A stretch of 33,030 bases of DNA, from positions 1 to 33,030 of the forward strand of contig JADFKK010000054.1 in assembly GCA_022564995.1 (NCBI GenBank), written 5' to 3'. The notes beneath the pieces were generated by a model that did no database searches, was not told the DNA's origin, and was given only the letters and a program-made list of their open reading frames with translations. Shown here one piece after another: positions 10,401-19,866 of the stretch (its first letter is position 1; every line of letters starts with the position of its first letter). Position numbers and translations under genes: made by a program. The stretch is from Planctomycetota bacterium. GTDB taxonomy: Bacteria > Planctomycetota > Planctomycetia > Pirellulales > JADFKK01.

Positions 10401-12431
10401 ATCGACCCGACCGACCGATTGGCCGACTTGAACGACAAATCCGCCTGGCGGCCCAGCAGTCATATCCACGGATCGCCGGGCGCGGCCGACCGGGCCGACG
10501 TGCCCGCACCGGGTGCGGTGGTCGTCAACGAGGTGCTGGCCCACAGCGACGCGGCCACCGGTGATTGGATCGAACTGCTGAACACGACCGATGCGGCAAT
10601 TGACATCAGCGGCTGGTACTTGAGCGATGATGAGAACGCGCCGCTGAAGTACCAGATTCCCGCCGAAACGATCATCCCGGCCTTTGGATTCGTGACCTTT
10701 ACGCAGGCTGAGCACTTCGGCGCGTCGTTCGCGTTGAGCGAAATGGGCGATGACGTAGTCGTGCAAGCGGTCCAGGGCGAGGAGATCCTTGGCTTTCGCG
10801 CCCGCGAGGATTTCGATGCCAGCGCGAATGGCCGCACGTTGGGGAGATACATCAAGACGAACGGTGGAAAGGATTTCGTTGCGCTGCAAAACGCAACATT
10901 TGGCACGGCCAACGCCGACCCACTGGTCGGACCGATTGTGATTACGGAAATCATGTACAACCCCGGCGGCGAGGGCGTAGAGTTTATCGAGTTGAAGAAC
11001 ATCACGGACGAAGACGTGCCGCTGTTCGATCCGCTTCAGCCTGCCAACACTTGGCGCCTCGACGGCATCGCCTATCAGTTTCCCGCCGGACTCACGCTTC
11101 CGGCCGGCGGCTTGATGCTGGTCGTGCGGGAGGATCCGGCGGCGTTTCGCAGCCGGACGGGTGTTCCTGGCGGGGTGCAGATCGTTGGTCCGTTCGCCGG
11201 CTCGCTCAACAACGGTGGCGAGAGCCTGCGTCTGGAGATGCCCGGCGACGTTCAGCCCGATCTGCGCATTCCCGAGATTCTGGTCGATCGCGTCAAATAC
11301 GACAACGCGGCGCCCTGGCCCACGGAAGCTGCCGGCGGTGGCGCTTCGCTGGTGCGGATCGATACAGCCGGCTATGGAAACGACGCGTCCAACTGGCGAG
11401 CTGGACCCGACGGTGGCACACCGGGCGACGTGGTAAGGCGGCCCGCCGACTTCAGCACGGTGGCCGTCTCGTCGTCGCAGATCGACCTGTCTTGGAGCGA
11501 CGGAGCGAGCGAGGAGGGTTACCGCGTGTATCAATGGCAAGGCAGCGGGGTGCTGATCGCCACTTTGCCGGCCGGTTCGACCGGCTATTCGGTGAGTTTG
11601 CTTTCGCCCGGCACGAGCTATTGGTTTTCGGTCGAGGCGTTCAATTCCGCCGGATCGAGATACACCCCCTGGACCAGCACGACGACGCAGACGGCATCGC
11701 CGCCGGCCCGCGCCGGCGATTTCAGCACCGAGGCGGTTTCCGACGAGCAAATCGATTTGTTGTGGGATGATGTGAATGGCGAGGAGGGCTACCGCGTGTA
11801 TCAATGGCAAGGCAGCGGCGTGTTGATCGCCACCTTGCCGGCCGACTCGACCGGCTATTCGGTGAGTTCGCTGTCGCCCGACACGGGCTACTGGTTTTCG
11901 GTCGAGGCGTTTAATTCCGCCGGATCGAGCTTTACCCACTGGACGGCGGGGCGGACGCTCGACACACCCCCGCCAACCTCGCGTCCGACTTCGCCGGAAC
12001 CCTTGTCGCTGGCCGAGGCCGCGGCGGACCGACTGGAGTTGACTTGGACGAACGCTTCGTTTGAGGTCGGTTATCGTCTGTATCAGTGGGGCGGCAGTGG
12101 GAGCGTGCTGATCGGCTCATTCGGGACGGATGTCACGTCGCACTCGATCCGCGGACTTCGGCCGGAAACCACATACTGGTTCACCGTCGAGGCGTTCAAT
12201 TCGCTCGGCTCCCGCTATTCTGCCTGGACGCAGTTTTCCACGCTACAGGTTGCCCTTTTCGAACCGGAAACGTCTCCAAGCCCCCAGCTCGACCTCGAAT
12301 CGAAAGACGGGGAAACGGCTGCCGGGCAGCAGGTCGCGAAGGTGACCAACGCGGAAAAAGATGAAAAAAATACTGCAGAGCGCTCGGGTCATTGGAGCGG
12401 TGGCGCAGATAGTTCCATCAATATCGGTTGA
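7500..12431 (+). CDS. Giant LEPR-type exported protein with LTD, CotH and FN3 domains
   Basis: The protein has about 1643 residues if it starts at the GTG at 7500. The frame is open from 7236, but there is no in-frame ATG before the conserved part and the upstream portion overlaps the palindrome, so the start is uncertain. F-E-S-L-E-P-R-T-L-L at 48-57 is the planctomycete LEPR-XLL N-terminal motif of large exported proteins. Domains in order: lamin-tail (LTD, about 60-170); a chitobiase-C-terminal-like segment (Y-T-L-D-G-T-L-P-T-D); a CotH kinase-like domain (about 300-680, with R-I-G-I-R-G-R-G-H-S-S); a second Y-T-T-D-G-T-D-P segment; three further LTD domains; and three fibronectin-III-like repeats (about 1317-1580). 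CotH proteins are atypical kinases involved in surface or spore-coat phosphorylation; activity here is not shown. The C-terminal tail is Glu/Lys-rich, with no PEP-CTERM or dockerin. Confidence 0.85.
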   Translation: MRDRFWTRARKSLKTRLGWLLDDPAALCARARRAAGASPSLRRRPWLFESLEPRTLLAGGPVISELLAINNNVLADEEGEFSDWLEIHNPTAAAIDLGGWYLTDKADHLTKWQLPAVSLAPDDYLVVFASGKDRTAPTDPLHTNFRLTGDGEFLALVEPDGQTIAHAFDPAFPKQWADISFGLGQAKAPSEDAPLLYFTAPTPGAANGAGFVGVTTEKVDYSRTSGTFSGSFELLLSTDAADGTIRYTLDGTLPTDASPAYGGPLTIGSTTQVRAVVIEPNMVPGPVKTEAFVRLGADVLGFSSQLPIMIIENFGGGEIPTAWSNTTNEGSVQVPRQAASLMLFEPTAGTTTLIDAPVLQSRIGIRGRGHSSSAWDEPGYSLDSWSDGPDVHKDISPLGLAFESDWILYAPNPNSILHDFDLTLMDNTFLFEISRQFGFWAPNVRYVEAFVNEDGGDVTMDDFVGIYVFTEKVERSDSRLDFKGFSPGGDEGGWLLSINRMDSIPVGGVGTPQFFHTAGPDGILQTPPNTLGEADDIPRQYNAVINFEVPDGYAINATQRAEIEGWLRDMEDVLYDRTTVAWDDPIDGYAKYIDVDSFVDYFILHNLSKNGDGLLASMWVYNPDPNNGGKLTMGPIWDADLGSFTDAPTEGLMHRADRLWYGRMFQDPNFMQRYIDRWGELRSTVLSDQNMFATIEAIAATVGNEAAVRDEVTDWPARLQAMKDWLTARTGAIDSLYLTSPKFNQDGGRVTSGFGLTISAPTGTIYYTTDGTDPRSTGGGLGAAAQVYNGSPVVILQETVVRARARSDGDWSGETSAVFSLFVPADATNLTVSEIHYNPAAPDISDTSVISDNEQYEFIEIHNFGSQTIDLNGVRFNNGVQFSFAGSNVTSLLPGNYAVVVANRQAFLSRYSGFDTSRIAGEFSSGRLSNGGEGLTLVNPSDEVIVDLDYDDRWHALSDGAGFSLARIDPTDRLADLNDKSAWRPSSHIHGSPGAADRADVPAPGAVVVNEVLAHSDAATGDWIELLNTTDAAIDISGWYLSDDENAPLKYQIPAETIIPAFGFVTFTQAEHFGASFALSEMGDDVVVQAVQGEEILGFRAREDFDASANGRTLGRYIKTNGGKDFVALQNATFGTANADPLVGPIVITEIMYNPGGEGVEFIELKNITDEDVPLFDPLQPANTWRLDGIAYQFPAGLTLPAGGLMLVVREDPAAFRSRTGVPGGVQIVGPFAGSLNNGGESLRLEMPGDVQPDLRIPEILVDRVKYDNAAPWPTEAAGGGASLVRIDTAGYGNDASNWRAGPDGGTPGDVVRRPADFSTVAVSSSQIDLSWSDGASEEGYRVYQWQGSGVLIATLPAGSTGYSVSLLSPGTSYWFSVEAFNSAGSRYTPWTSTTTQTASPPARAGDFSTEAVSDEQIDLLWDDVNGEEGYRVYQWQGSGVLIATLPADSTGYSVSSLSPDTGYWFSVEAFNSAGSSFTHWTAGRTLDTPPPTSRPTSPEPLSLAEAAADRLELTWTNASFEVGYRLYQWGGSGSVLIGSFGTDVTSHSIRGLRPETTYWFTVEAFNSLGSRYSAWTQFSTLQVALFEPETSPSPQLDLESKDGETAAGQQVAKVTNAEKDEKNTAERSGHWSGGADSSINIG
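11448..11987 (+). repeat. Tandem 270-bp fibronectin-III-like repeats
   Basis: Two 90-codon units start at 11448 and 11718. They share near-identical DNA, including a run of about 30 identical bases beginning at 11520 and 11790 that encodes the Y-R-V-Y-Q-W-Q-G-S-G core. A third, diverged copy follows to about 12245. The close DNA identity of the first two points to a recent duplication or gene conversion inside the large LEPR-type gene. Confidence 0.85.
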
Positions 12432-12662
12432 TGCGTTGCCCTTCACGCAGGCAGTCACATTAGGTGGAGCCAACAAAATGTTTGCAGTGGCCTACAAACG
12501 CTGTTATCATACTGGGCAAGAGAGGAAGAATAGTCCGATAGCGTAGCCGAGGAGGGTGGCGCTCGGATCATTTGGCTGTACGATATGTTGCAAGTCAGCT
12601 ATGCGCTCACGCAGCGCGCTAGTGGTTCAGGCACAACAGGAAACACGAGAGGAAGCATTGCA

Positions 12663-15600
12663 ATGACGAAATCACATCTAAGACACCTTTGGGTTTTCTT
12701 CGTCATGCTGTCCATCAGCGGCGGCGGGCTGCTGTCGACGGCCATGGCGGCCGATTGGATTGGCGGAAATGGCGACTTTGGAGACGCCAACCAATGGGGC
12801 GGCACCGTGCCGGGACCGGCCGACGACGCGATCTTCGATGCCGGCGGCTTCTACGACGTCATATTCAACAGCGACCCTACGACGCTGAGCCTTCAAGTCC
12901 ACGACGACGTCCTGTTTGAGAGTGGCGACCCGGGGAATCTTAGTACTTACACGCTGGAGAGCGGCACGACGAGCGTGACGCTCGACAATAACAGCGTCCT
13001 GCAGGTTTTCGACCTGAACATCAACGCCGCCGGTGACATGCTGATCTTGGGCGGAAGTAATCTCGCCATCGGAGGCGGTGCCACCTTCAACGTCGACGAC
13101 ACGCTCATCGACGACGGACAACTCGAAGTGGTCGGCGGCTCGCTGCTCATCTCTCCCAACGATTCGCTGACGATCGAATTGAATGGAACTTTGGTTCTCG
13201 ACGGCGGTCAGATTTCGACCGGCGAGCTGTTCAACAACGGCGGCTTCTTCGACTTCTTCGGCGGCACGCTCGACATCACCGGCGCGACCGGTCTGACGGT
13301 TGGTCCGACCGGTGCGCTCGGTTCAAACCCGTTGGTCGACGTTGGACAAATCATCAACATCACCGAGACCACCACCGTCGAAGCCGGCAGCACGCTGACC
13401 ATCGACGGCGGGGAGTTTACGACCGGCGTATTGGAGCTCTCGGGGGGTGCCGGAACCTTGGACTTCGTAAACGGAACGCTTGGCATCACGGGTCAGGAAC
13501 TGGAAGTCGGTGCCGGCGGGGTGCTGGGAGGCGGTTTTACGCTGGGCTTCGGACAAACGCTCAACGTGTCGAACCAAACCCGCGTGCCCGGCGGCGAGTC
13601 GCTGGACATCGATGGGGGCGATTTCACGACCGACACGCTCGTGTTCGATGGTCCCGGTGCCGGGATCAACCTGCTGAGCGGCACCGCCACGTTCAACAAC
13701 CTGTTCACACGAAATGGCTCCGTGGTGGTGTTTGGCGCGGGCAACAATTTCGTCGTCCCCGGTGAAATCATCGTCGGCGAAGACGGCACCGGTTCGACGC
13801 TTGAGATTCGCGACGGCGCAACCGTCGAGTCGGCCAACGGAGCCATCGGCGACCTGCTGGGGGCCGAAGGCGAGGTCATTGTTCGCGGGGCCGGATCGAC
13901 ATGGACCATGACCGACAACGGGGCGAAGTTCCAAATCGGCAACGACGGAGACGGCACGCTGCGGGTAGTGCAGGGCGGCAACGTGTTCGCCAACGGAGCC
14001 AACATCGGCGACGAAACCACCTCGCTCGGAACGCTCATCGTCGACGGGCCCGGCTCGCTGTACGGCAAGTCGTCAGACCCGAGCAGAAACGTCGACGTCG
14101 GTTTTCGAGGTATCGGTATTTTGGAAATCACCAACGGCGGCGGCGTGGAAGGCATCGGCACGAGAATCGCCGCGGACGTTGACACATTCGGCGACGTGCT
14201 GGTCCAAGACCCCGGCTCAACCCTTACCAACGACGGCGGCACGGCCGTCGGGGCGAACGCCACCGGCACAGGAACTCTTCAAGTGCTCGACGGCGGCGTG
14301 GTCAACGACGGTGGCAATTCGAGCATTGGTGTGCTGGGCGCCGCCACGATCGACGGAACGGGTTCGGCCTGGAACATCGGCGGCGACCTGAACATGGCAG
14401 CCTCGTCGCTGGCCAGCCTGACAATTATCGACGACGGCACCGTGAACGTCGCTGGCACCTTGACCATCGGCAGCGATGGAGCCGGAGAAGATGCTTTGGT
14501 CTCGCTCGACGGCGGCACGCTCAACGTCGGCGGGCTGGTTCCGGACGGCACGTTCGATTGGAGTTCTGGCTCCCTTGGATTCACCGGACCGGGTGGATTC
14601 ACCGTCGGTCCGGGGGGCGATTTGGGCGACAATTTCACGCTCGACGCCGGCAAGTCAATCGACGTCGCCAACACCACTTCGGTCGATGCCGGATCCACGT
14701 TGACCATCGAAGGTGGAGACTTCAACACCGACGAATTGAGTGTCTCAGGCACCGATGCCTTGTTTGTGATGCAGAGCGGAACCGCCTCGGCAAACCGCGT
14801 CTCGATCAGCAATGGCGGTTTGGTGCGACTTAACGGCGGCGAATTCACCAGTGCCCAGCCGATCATCATCGGCGGCGGCGCCGGAATCGAACTGGGTGGA
14901 GGAACGCTCAACACCCCGTCGGTCCAATTGCTCGCCGGCGGTCAACTGAGCGGGTCGGGCACACTGCAAGGGGCCTTCAGCGGCGGCGCCGGCTCATTGA
15001 TCGTGGTCGACTCCGGATCGCTCTCTCTGGGTGATGCCGCAAGCTTTCAGGGATTTGGAACCGGTGGTTCAATTCGGGTCGAGTCGGGGGCCACGTTGAT
15101 CCTCGGCTCCGCCGGCTTTGCCCGACTGGGACCGCTCACCACGCTCAACGGCGGAACCCTGCGGGCCGATAATGGCGTGGCACTCACCCAAGGATCGAAC
15201 TTGGTGGGCCGCGGCACGGTCAGCGGTCGCTTCGCAGCGGGCGCCGGCTCGGTGATCCAGGCCACCGGCAACCTAACCCTTGGCGATGCAAACCACTTCG
15301 GCGGATTTGTCTCCAGCGGCGAGTTGCGGACCGGCGCCAACATCGTGACGATCCACGATCGCAATCAGGCCGAACTCGGCTCGGTGACAACTCTGGGAGA
15401 CGGGGCCGGAAACCCCGGGGTCGTGGTCGCCGCAAACTCGGTGGTCGTCGGCTTCGGCCGGGCCATTCAGGGTCATGGAACGGTCGACACCCCGAACGAC
15501 GCCGCCAAGCCGCTGGTGAACAACGGCACCATTGCCGGCGAATCGGCGGCCAGACCGATCTCACTGCCCGGTTTCGTCAAGGGCGTGGGATCGTTCGACA

Positions 15601-16259
15601 ACGTCGAGTTCGACGGCACGTTTTCGCCCGGACTGAGTCCCGCCGCGCTGTCGATGGGCAGCGTGGTTTATGGCGAGAATAGCACGCTCCAAATCGAACT
15701 GGCCGGGCTCCAAGCCGGTAGCCAGTACGACCAACTCAACCACAGCGGCACGGTCACGCTGGGCGGTACGCTGGAGGTCAGCCTGCTCAACGACTTTCAG
15801 CCGTCGGCGGGCGACACCTTTGAGATCATGAATTTTGCTTCCAGCACGGGGCAGTTCAGCAGCTTCAGCGGACTGGATCTCGGAGGCGGGTTGCGGCTCG
15901 ATCCGCAGTTCGACGCCACGAGCCTGACGCTGGTGACCATCGGCGGCTCGGTGTTTGGTGATCTGACCAGCAACGGTTTTGTCGACTTCCAGGACTTGAC
16001 GGTCCTGCTGGCGAACTGGAACAAAATGGTCGCGGCCGGCGACGGAAACCTGGTCGATGAAGACACCTCGGTCGTGAATTTTCAGGATCTGACCGTATTG
16101 CTCGCCGCATGGACCGGGCCCGGCCCAGCCGGAGCGCCGGAAGGTGCCTTGGCCGGGCAAGCCGTGCCAGAGCCGTCGGCCGTCATCCTGCTGATCCTCG
16201 GCGCGTTGGCCGGAATGCCGCTACTGCGACGTCGGTCGGTCGCCAGGCGACGCGGCTAA
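12663..16259 (+). CDS. Autotransporter-like beta-helix protein with dockerin-like and PEP-CTERM ends
   Basis: The protein has 1198 residues from the ATG at 12663, chosen because GAGAGGAAG lies just upstream and the signal peptide (K-S-H-L-R-H then a hydrophobic core, ending A-M-A-A) starts there; the frame itself opens earlier, at 12585. Residues about 35-1080 are Gly/Asp/Asn-rich repeats with recurring G-G-T-L, S-L-D-G-G and T-I-G-S patterns, of the kind seen in autotransporter passenger (PATR-like) beta-helices. Residues about 1098-1155 hold two dockerin/EF-hand-like loops, each followed by F-Q-D-L-T-V-L-L. The C-terminus is a PEP-CTERM signal: V-P-E-P, a hydrophobic helix, then R-R-R. PEP-CTERM proteins are sorted by an exosortase and displayed outside the cell. 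No outer-membrane beta-barrel is present. It faces the phosphatase gene convergently. Confidence 0.9.
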   Translation: MTKSHLRHLWVFFVMLSISGGGLLSTAMAADWIGGNGDFGDANQWGGTVPGPADDAIFDAGGFYDVIFNSDPTTLSLQVHDDVLFESGDPGNLSTYTLESGTTSVTLDNNSVLQVFDLNINAAGDMLILGGSNLAIGGGATFNVDDTLIDDGQLEVVGGSLLISPNDSLTIELNGTLVLDGGQISTGELFNNGGFFDFFGGTLDITGATGLTVGPTGALGSNPLVDVGQIINITETTTVEAGSTLTIDGGEFTTGVLELSGGAGTLDFVNGTLGITGQELEVGAGGVLGGGFTLGFGQTLNVSNQTRVPGGESLDIDGGDFTTDTLVFDGPGAGINLLSGTATFNNLFTRNGSVVVFGAGNNFVVPGEIIVGEDGTGSTLEIRDGATVESANGAIGDLLGAEGEVIVRGAGSTWTMTDNGAKFQIGNDGDGTLRVVQGGNVFANGANIGDETTSLGTLIVDGPGSLYGKSSDPSRNVDVGFRGIGILEITNGGGVEGIGTRIAADVDTFGDVLVQDPGSTLTNDGGTAVGANATGTGTLQVLDGGVVNDGGNSSIGVLGAATIDGTGSAWNIGGDLNMAASSLASLTIIDDGTVNVAGTLTIGSDGAGEDALVSLDGGTLNVGGLVPDGTFDWSSGSLGFTGPGGFTVGPGGDLGDNFTLDAGKSIDVANTTSVDAGSTLTIEGGDFNTDELSVSGTDALFVMQSGTASANRVSISNGGLVRLNGGEFTSAQPIIIGGGAGIELGGGTLNTPSVQLLAGGQLSGSGTLQGAFSGGAGSLIVVDSGSLSLGDAASFQGFGTGGSIRVESGATLILGSAGFARLGPLTTLNGGTLRADNGVALTQGSNLVGRGTVSGRFAAGAGSVIQATGNLTLGDANHFGGFVSSGELRTGANIVTIHDRNQAELGSVTTLGDGAGNPGVVVAANSVVVGFGRAIQGHGTVDTPNDAAKPLVNNGTIAGESAARPISLPGFVKGVGSFDNVEFDGTFSPGLSPAALSMGSVVYGENSTLQIELAGLQAGSQYDQLNHSGTVTLGGTLEVSLLNDFQPSAGDTFEIMNFASSTGQFSSFSGLDLGGGLRLDPQFDATSLTLVTIGGSVFGDLTSNGFVDFQDLTVLLANWNKMVAAGDGNLVDEDTSVVNFQDLTVLLAAWTGPGPAGAPEGALAGQAVPEPSAVILLILGALAGMPLLRRRSVARRRG

Positions 16260-16276
16260 ACCCGCTGAATTGATAC

Positions 16277-16327
16277 TTAGCATAACATCGTCTCCGCGGT
16301 CGCGTTGTGTGGGCGTTGTTATGCTAA
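16277..16327. terminator. Bidirectional hairpin between convergent genes
   Basis: Arms 16277-16290 and 16314-16327 (outer part TTAGCATAAC / GTTATGCTAA) pair over 14 bp with one mismatch around a 23-base loop. The hairpin starts 17 bp after the stop of the PEP-CTERM gene and overlaps the stop codon of the minus-strand phosphatase gene, so it is well placed to end both transcripts. Confidence 0.6.
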
Positions 16328-19300
16328 ATAACCTTACGGCCCCGTCGTCGCGCCGCCGTCGCGCCTTCGCCCAGAGCCGGCGCACCAAGCCGATCAAACA
16401 CGGCATCGAGAGCCACTTGGGAAACTCCTCCCGACCCACGCGATGGGACGCCAATCGGCAAGCGACCACCGAGCCGAAACACGACCTCGCGCAGGTCGCG
16501 GTCGTCGATCAGACCATCGGCGTTTACGTCCGCGCGAAAGTCGTATTGCGGGTCGTCCACGCCTCGCCCCAGACGAAAGACCACGTCCAAGATATCCTCG
16601 CGGCCAACACGCCCCGTGCCGGCCGCGCTGCCGGGAAGGACGTTGAGGCGAAATCGAAACGCATCGTCGTCATCTCGCTGTCCGTCGCCGGAGGGAAACC
16701 GGCTCGACTGGTCCACCCAGTTGCCGTCCAATCGATTTCCCGCTACGTCTCGAACCGAGTCGGACAACTCGATCAGCAACTTGTCTGCGCCCACGGCCCG
16801 AGCAAGCGTCCAGGCAGCGGTAAACGTCGTCTCGTCGTACTCAAAGGCGATTGATTCGTAGCGGTCCACGTTGACGCCCAACAGCGACAGGTGTTCCTGG
16901 CGGACCGTAACGTCTTCACTGAACTGTAGGAATACCTGGTTGACCTGGGTCCACGGCAGCGCGTCGGCCTGCCGCGGCCCGGCGGGCACATCGTAGCCAC
17001 GGCGTCCCAATTGCCGTGACCGTAAGTGCTGCACAAACCGGGGGCTGAAGGTCGTCCCGCCCAACGACACACCGGTCACGGTCGGCGGCGTTGAGTCGAT
17101 GAAAAAACTGCGCCTGGCGGATTCGTTGGGCGCAGCCTGGAAATCGACGATCGTGCCGGCAGAGAGCTCGATTTCGTGCGGTCCATCGTCCAGCGGCCGA
17201 AGCTGAAACACCAGCGTGTCGCCGTCGATCGCCGCAACTCCCGCAGCGGGCCGCCCGTCGACGAGCAAATCGCTCGCTTGAAGCGTATCGAGTCGAACGG
17301 GATTGTTGAAATCGAAGGTGATCTGCCGGGGCGCCGCTGTCAAGGTCGCCCCGTCATTCAAGATCGCGTCGTTCAGGCTCACCTCGACGATCTGTAGCGA
17401 CGTCTCGGCGGTGGAGTGTCCCTGCAGGTTCAGGACAAACGCGCCGGCCGTTCCGCCCTCGCTCAGCACGCGCGCCGTGTATTGGCCGGTCGCGGTCGCG
17501 GTATGTTCAAGTCGCGCGTTGAGGCCCTGCCCGCCTCCGCCGACGGCCGCTACGACGGTGCCCAGCGGATCGAGCAGTTGAATCGCCGCATCGAGCCCAG
17601 CAGAACGTTCGAACGAGCCGGCAAACGGAGTGAAGGTTTCAAGCGTCAGACGATCGCCTTGTTGTACCGCGAACTGAAATGTATCACTGCTGCTGGTGCC
17701 TGCGCCGCCAGCCGGCTTTTCGATGCTGAAGCGGTCGATTGGCCGCCCGCCCGCGGCGCCCCGTGCGCCGTCGTCGATCGAAAAAAAGTCGAACGTGATC
17801 TGGCTGGCCGACGCCGTGACCAACATCGTTCCAAAGTCGGCGCTGTAGCGAGCCTCGCTCTCGGCCACAACCGTGGTAAAGGGAAGCAGGGACGCGCCGC
17901 TCGTGCCGACCACAAAATACGGCAGCGAGTCGCTCAGCAGGCGTTCGTAGTTGTGTTTGTGCCCGGTCAGCACCGCGTCGGCGCCCCACGCTGCAAACGG
18001 CCATTGCATGGCCGCGTCGCTACCCGAACTGGAAAACGGTGGATCGTGAAAATAGACCAGCTTCCAAGCAGCCGTCGATTCGGCCAGGGCCGTCTCAAGC
18101 CATTGCATCTGCGCGGCTCGCGAGGCGGCGTTGGTTCGGGCGCGCTCGCTGTCGACCGCGAAAAAGTGAACGGCTCCCCGCTGAAAGTCATAATACGTGC
18201 CCAGCGGTCCGTCAGCGCCGGCAGGCAGCCGACCGCCCACCACGTCATCGTTGAAATAATCGAGATAACCCTCGGCGCTGCCGCCCAGCACGTCATGATT
18301 GCCCAGACTGGGAAAGAAACGCTGCACCTCGCTGGTTTGCTCCGGGTAGCGATTGTCGCCGCGGCCGAGAATGAACTCGCCGTAAAGGTTGCCGATCCCC
18401 CGCGTCCAGTCGCCGCTGCCCACCGCCACGTTGCCATACTGGTTGTCGCCCGCGGTGATAATAAACTCGGGCTCCCACAGCTCGACCATGGCGGCGACGT
18501 TGTCGGCGTTGACGCTGAAGTCGCCATAATCGCCGATCACCGCAAACGTCGTCGGCGTTGAAGCGGCGCCCAGCACGGTTCCGCTGAGCGAGATGTCTTG
18601 CACCTGCTGCCCGGCGTCATTTCCCGCGGCGGCCAAGTCGGCCCCAACCGTGACGATCAGGCGGTAATCCCCCGATTCGCCCGAGACGCGGACCAGATAC
18701 GAGTCACTTTGGCCGTTGTTGGTTAGATCGCGAAAGCCACGCACCACCTGCCGGTCGTCGCCGTCGGAGATGCTCTTCGCCAAAACGCCCGACGCCCCGT
18801 CAAACATTTCGCCGAACAGTTCGACCGTCGCGCCGCGGGAGCTCAGCGTCAAGCTCACCAGCTCGGAATCCTCCAGTGAAAAGCGATACCAATCGACGTC
18901 GTCTTCGCCGCCCTCGCCAAGCGATCCCACCACAGCGCCGCGCTGGGCGCCGGGCGGCCCCAGGGCAATCCGCGAACGGGCCAAGTCCTGTGCCGCCGCC
19001 GCTTCGTCGTTCGTTCGTTGCAAGCCGGTTTCATCTTCGATCTCGGCGTTAATCAGCAGCCGCAACGACGCACTCCCGGTCGAGCCAGCGGCGCCGCCGA
19101 GGCTGATCGTGTAGCGGCCCGCCGTGGCGATCGGGCTGGCCCGCAACACGAGGCTCGCTGCCGCGGCGTCGGCCACTGCTTGAGTTATTCGTCTTCCCGA
19201 CGGGCCGAACAGGGCAATCGTCGGTTGCAATGTCGCGTCGGGGTCGGCCGAAACGGCGATCGTTTGGCCGGCGGCCAGATCGATCGAGAACGTAGCGCGT

Positions 19301-19866
19301 CGGCCCGGTGTGTCGATCTGCACCGGTATCGACGACGAATGGATCAGGCTTCCCGCCGGCAATTCCGCCAACAGCGGCGAGGGCCACGGCGTGCTCTGGA
19401 GCTCCACCGTAAAGTGAACCACGAAATCACCGCCCGCGGTGCCGTCGCCAGACGGCACGGTTGTGAAGGGGTCGGCCTCGCCATCCAGATCGCGGCCGTC
19501 AACATCCTCAAAACGTCCGTCGCCGCTGATCAATCGCAGCGTGTAATCGTCGTCGCTCAGGTCATTGAGCCGGATCACCATGATCGACGAGCCGGCATCG
19601 TACAACAGCAGCTCCACCGGCCGCGGTCCCGTGTTCGCGCCCAGCAGCTCGACGTCGCTGCCATCCAAGCCATCTTCCTTCAACAGCCCGTCGAACTGCA
19701 CCAAGTAAAGCCGCGTGCCGGTCGTGAGGCGATCGCCTTCGGCAATCGACGAAACAATCACCCGCGGCGGCGCATCATCCGCCATCGCCGCCGGCAGCGC
19801 AGCATCGAGCATCACCCGGCCTTCGAGCCGCTCGAAAGATCGTCGTCGTGGCGTGAGACATCGCAT
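16324..19866 (-). CDS. LEPR-type exported purple-acid-phosphatase-like protein
   Basis: The protein has 1180 residues from the ATG at 19866, chosen because the LEPR-like motif (F-E-R-L-E-G-R-V-M-L, residues 11-20) sits at the usual distance from it; an upstream start at 19947 is also possible. The central part (about 440-690) carries all five motifs of the purple acid phosphatase family in order: G-D-Y-G (445-448), G-D-N-Q-Y, G-N-H-D, V-Y-F-H and G-H-K-H-N-Y-E-R (from 635). These residues bind a two-metal centre that hydrolyses phosphoesters. Flanking regions are beta-rich (PPC-like and Ig-like). The C-terminus has a dockerin-like pair with D-V-N-A-D-G-L-I-D. Extracellular phosphate scavenging is a reasonable inference. 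The gene is convergent with the PEP-CTERM protein gene and divergent from the decarboxylase pair. Confidence 0.88.
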   Translation of the reverse strand: MRCLTPRRRSFERLEGRVMLDAALPAAMADDAPPRVIVSSIAEGDRLTTGTRLYLVQFDGLLKEDGLDGSDVELLGANTGPRPVELLLYDAGSSIMVIRLNDLSDDDYTLRLISGDGRFEDVDGRDLDGEADPFTTVPSGDGTAGGDFVVHFTVELQSTPWPSPLLAELPAGSLIHSSSIPVQIDTPGRRATFSIDLAAGQTIAVSADPDATLQPTIALFGPSGRRITQAVADAAAASLVLRASPIATAGRYTISLGGAAGSTGSASLRLLINAEIEDETGLQRTNDEAAAAQDLARSRIALGPPGAQRGAVVGSLGEGGEDDVDWYRFSLEDSELVSLTLSSRGATVELFGEMFDGASGVLAKSISDGDDRQVVRGFRDLTNNGQSDSYLVRVSGESGDYRLIVTVGADLAAAGNDAGQQVQDISLSGTVLGAASTPTTFAVIGDYGDFSVNADNVAAMVELWEPEFIITAGDNQYGNVAVGSGDWTRGIGNLYGEFILGRGDNRYPEQTSEVQRFFPSLGNHDVLGGSAEGYLDYFNDDVVGGRLPAGADGPLGTYYDFQRGAVHFFAVDSERARTNAASRAAQMQWLETALAESTAAWKLVYFHDPPFSSSGSDAAMQWPFAAWGADAVLTGHKHNYERLLSDSLPYFVVGTSGASLLPFTTVVAESEARYSADFGTMLVTASASQITFDFFSIDDGARGAAGGRPIDRFSIEKPAGGAGTSSSDTFQFAVQQGDRLTLETFTPFAGSFERSAGLDAAIQLLDPLGTVVAAVGGGGQGLNARLEHTATATGQYTARVLSEGGTAGAFVLNLQGHSTAETSLQIVEVSLNDAILNDGATLTAAPRQITFDFNNPVRLDTLQASDLLVDGRPAAGVAAIDGDTLVFQLRPLDDGPHEIELSAGTIVDFQAAPNESARRSFFIDSTPPTVTGVSLGGTTFSPRFVQHLRSRQLGRRGYDVPAGPRQADALPWTQVNQVFLQFSEDVTVRQEHLSLLGVNVDRYESIAFEYDETTFTAAWTLARAVGADKLLIELSDSVRDVAGNRLDGNWVDQSSRFPSGDGQRDDDDAFRFRLNVLPGSAAGTGRVGREDILDVVFRLGRGVDDPQYDFRADVNADGLIDDRDLREVVFRLGGRLPIGVPSRGSGGVSQVALDAVFDRLGAPALGEGATAARRRGRKVI

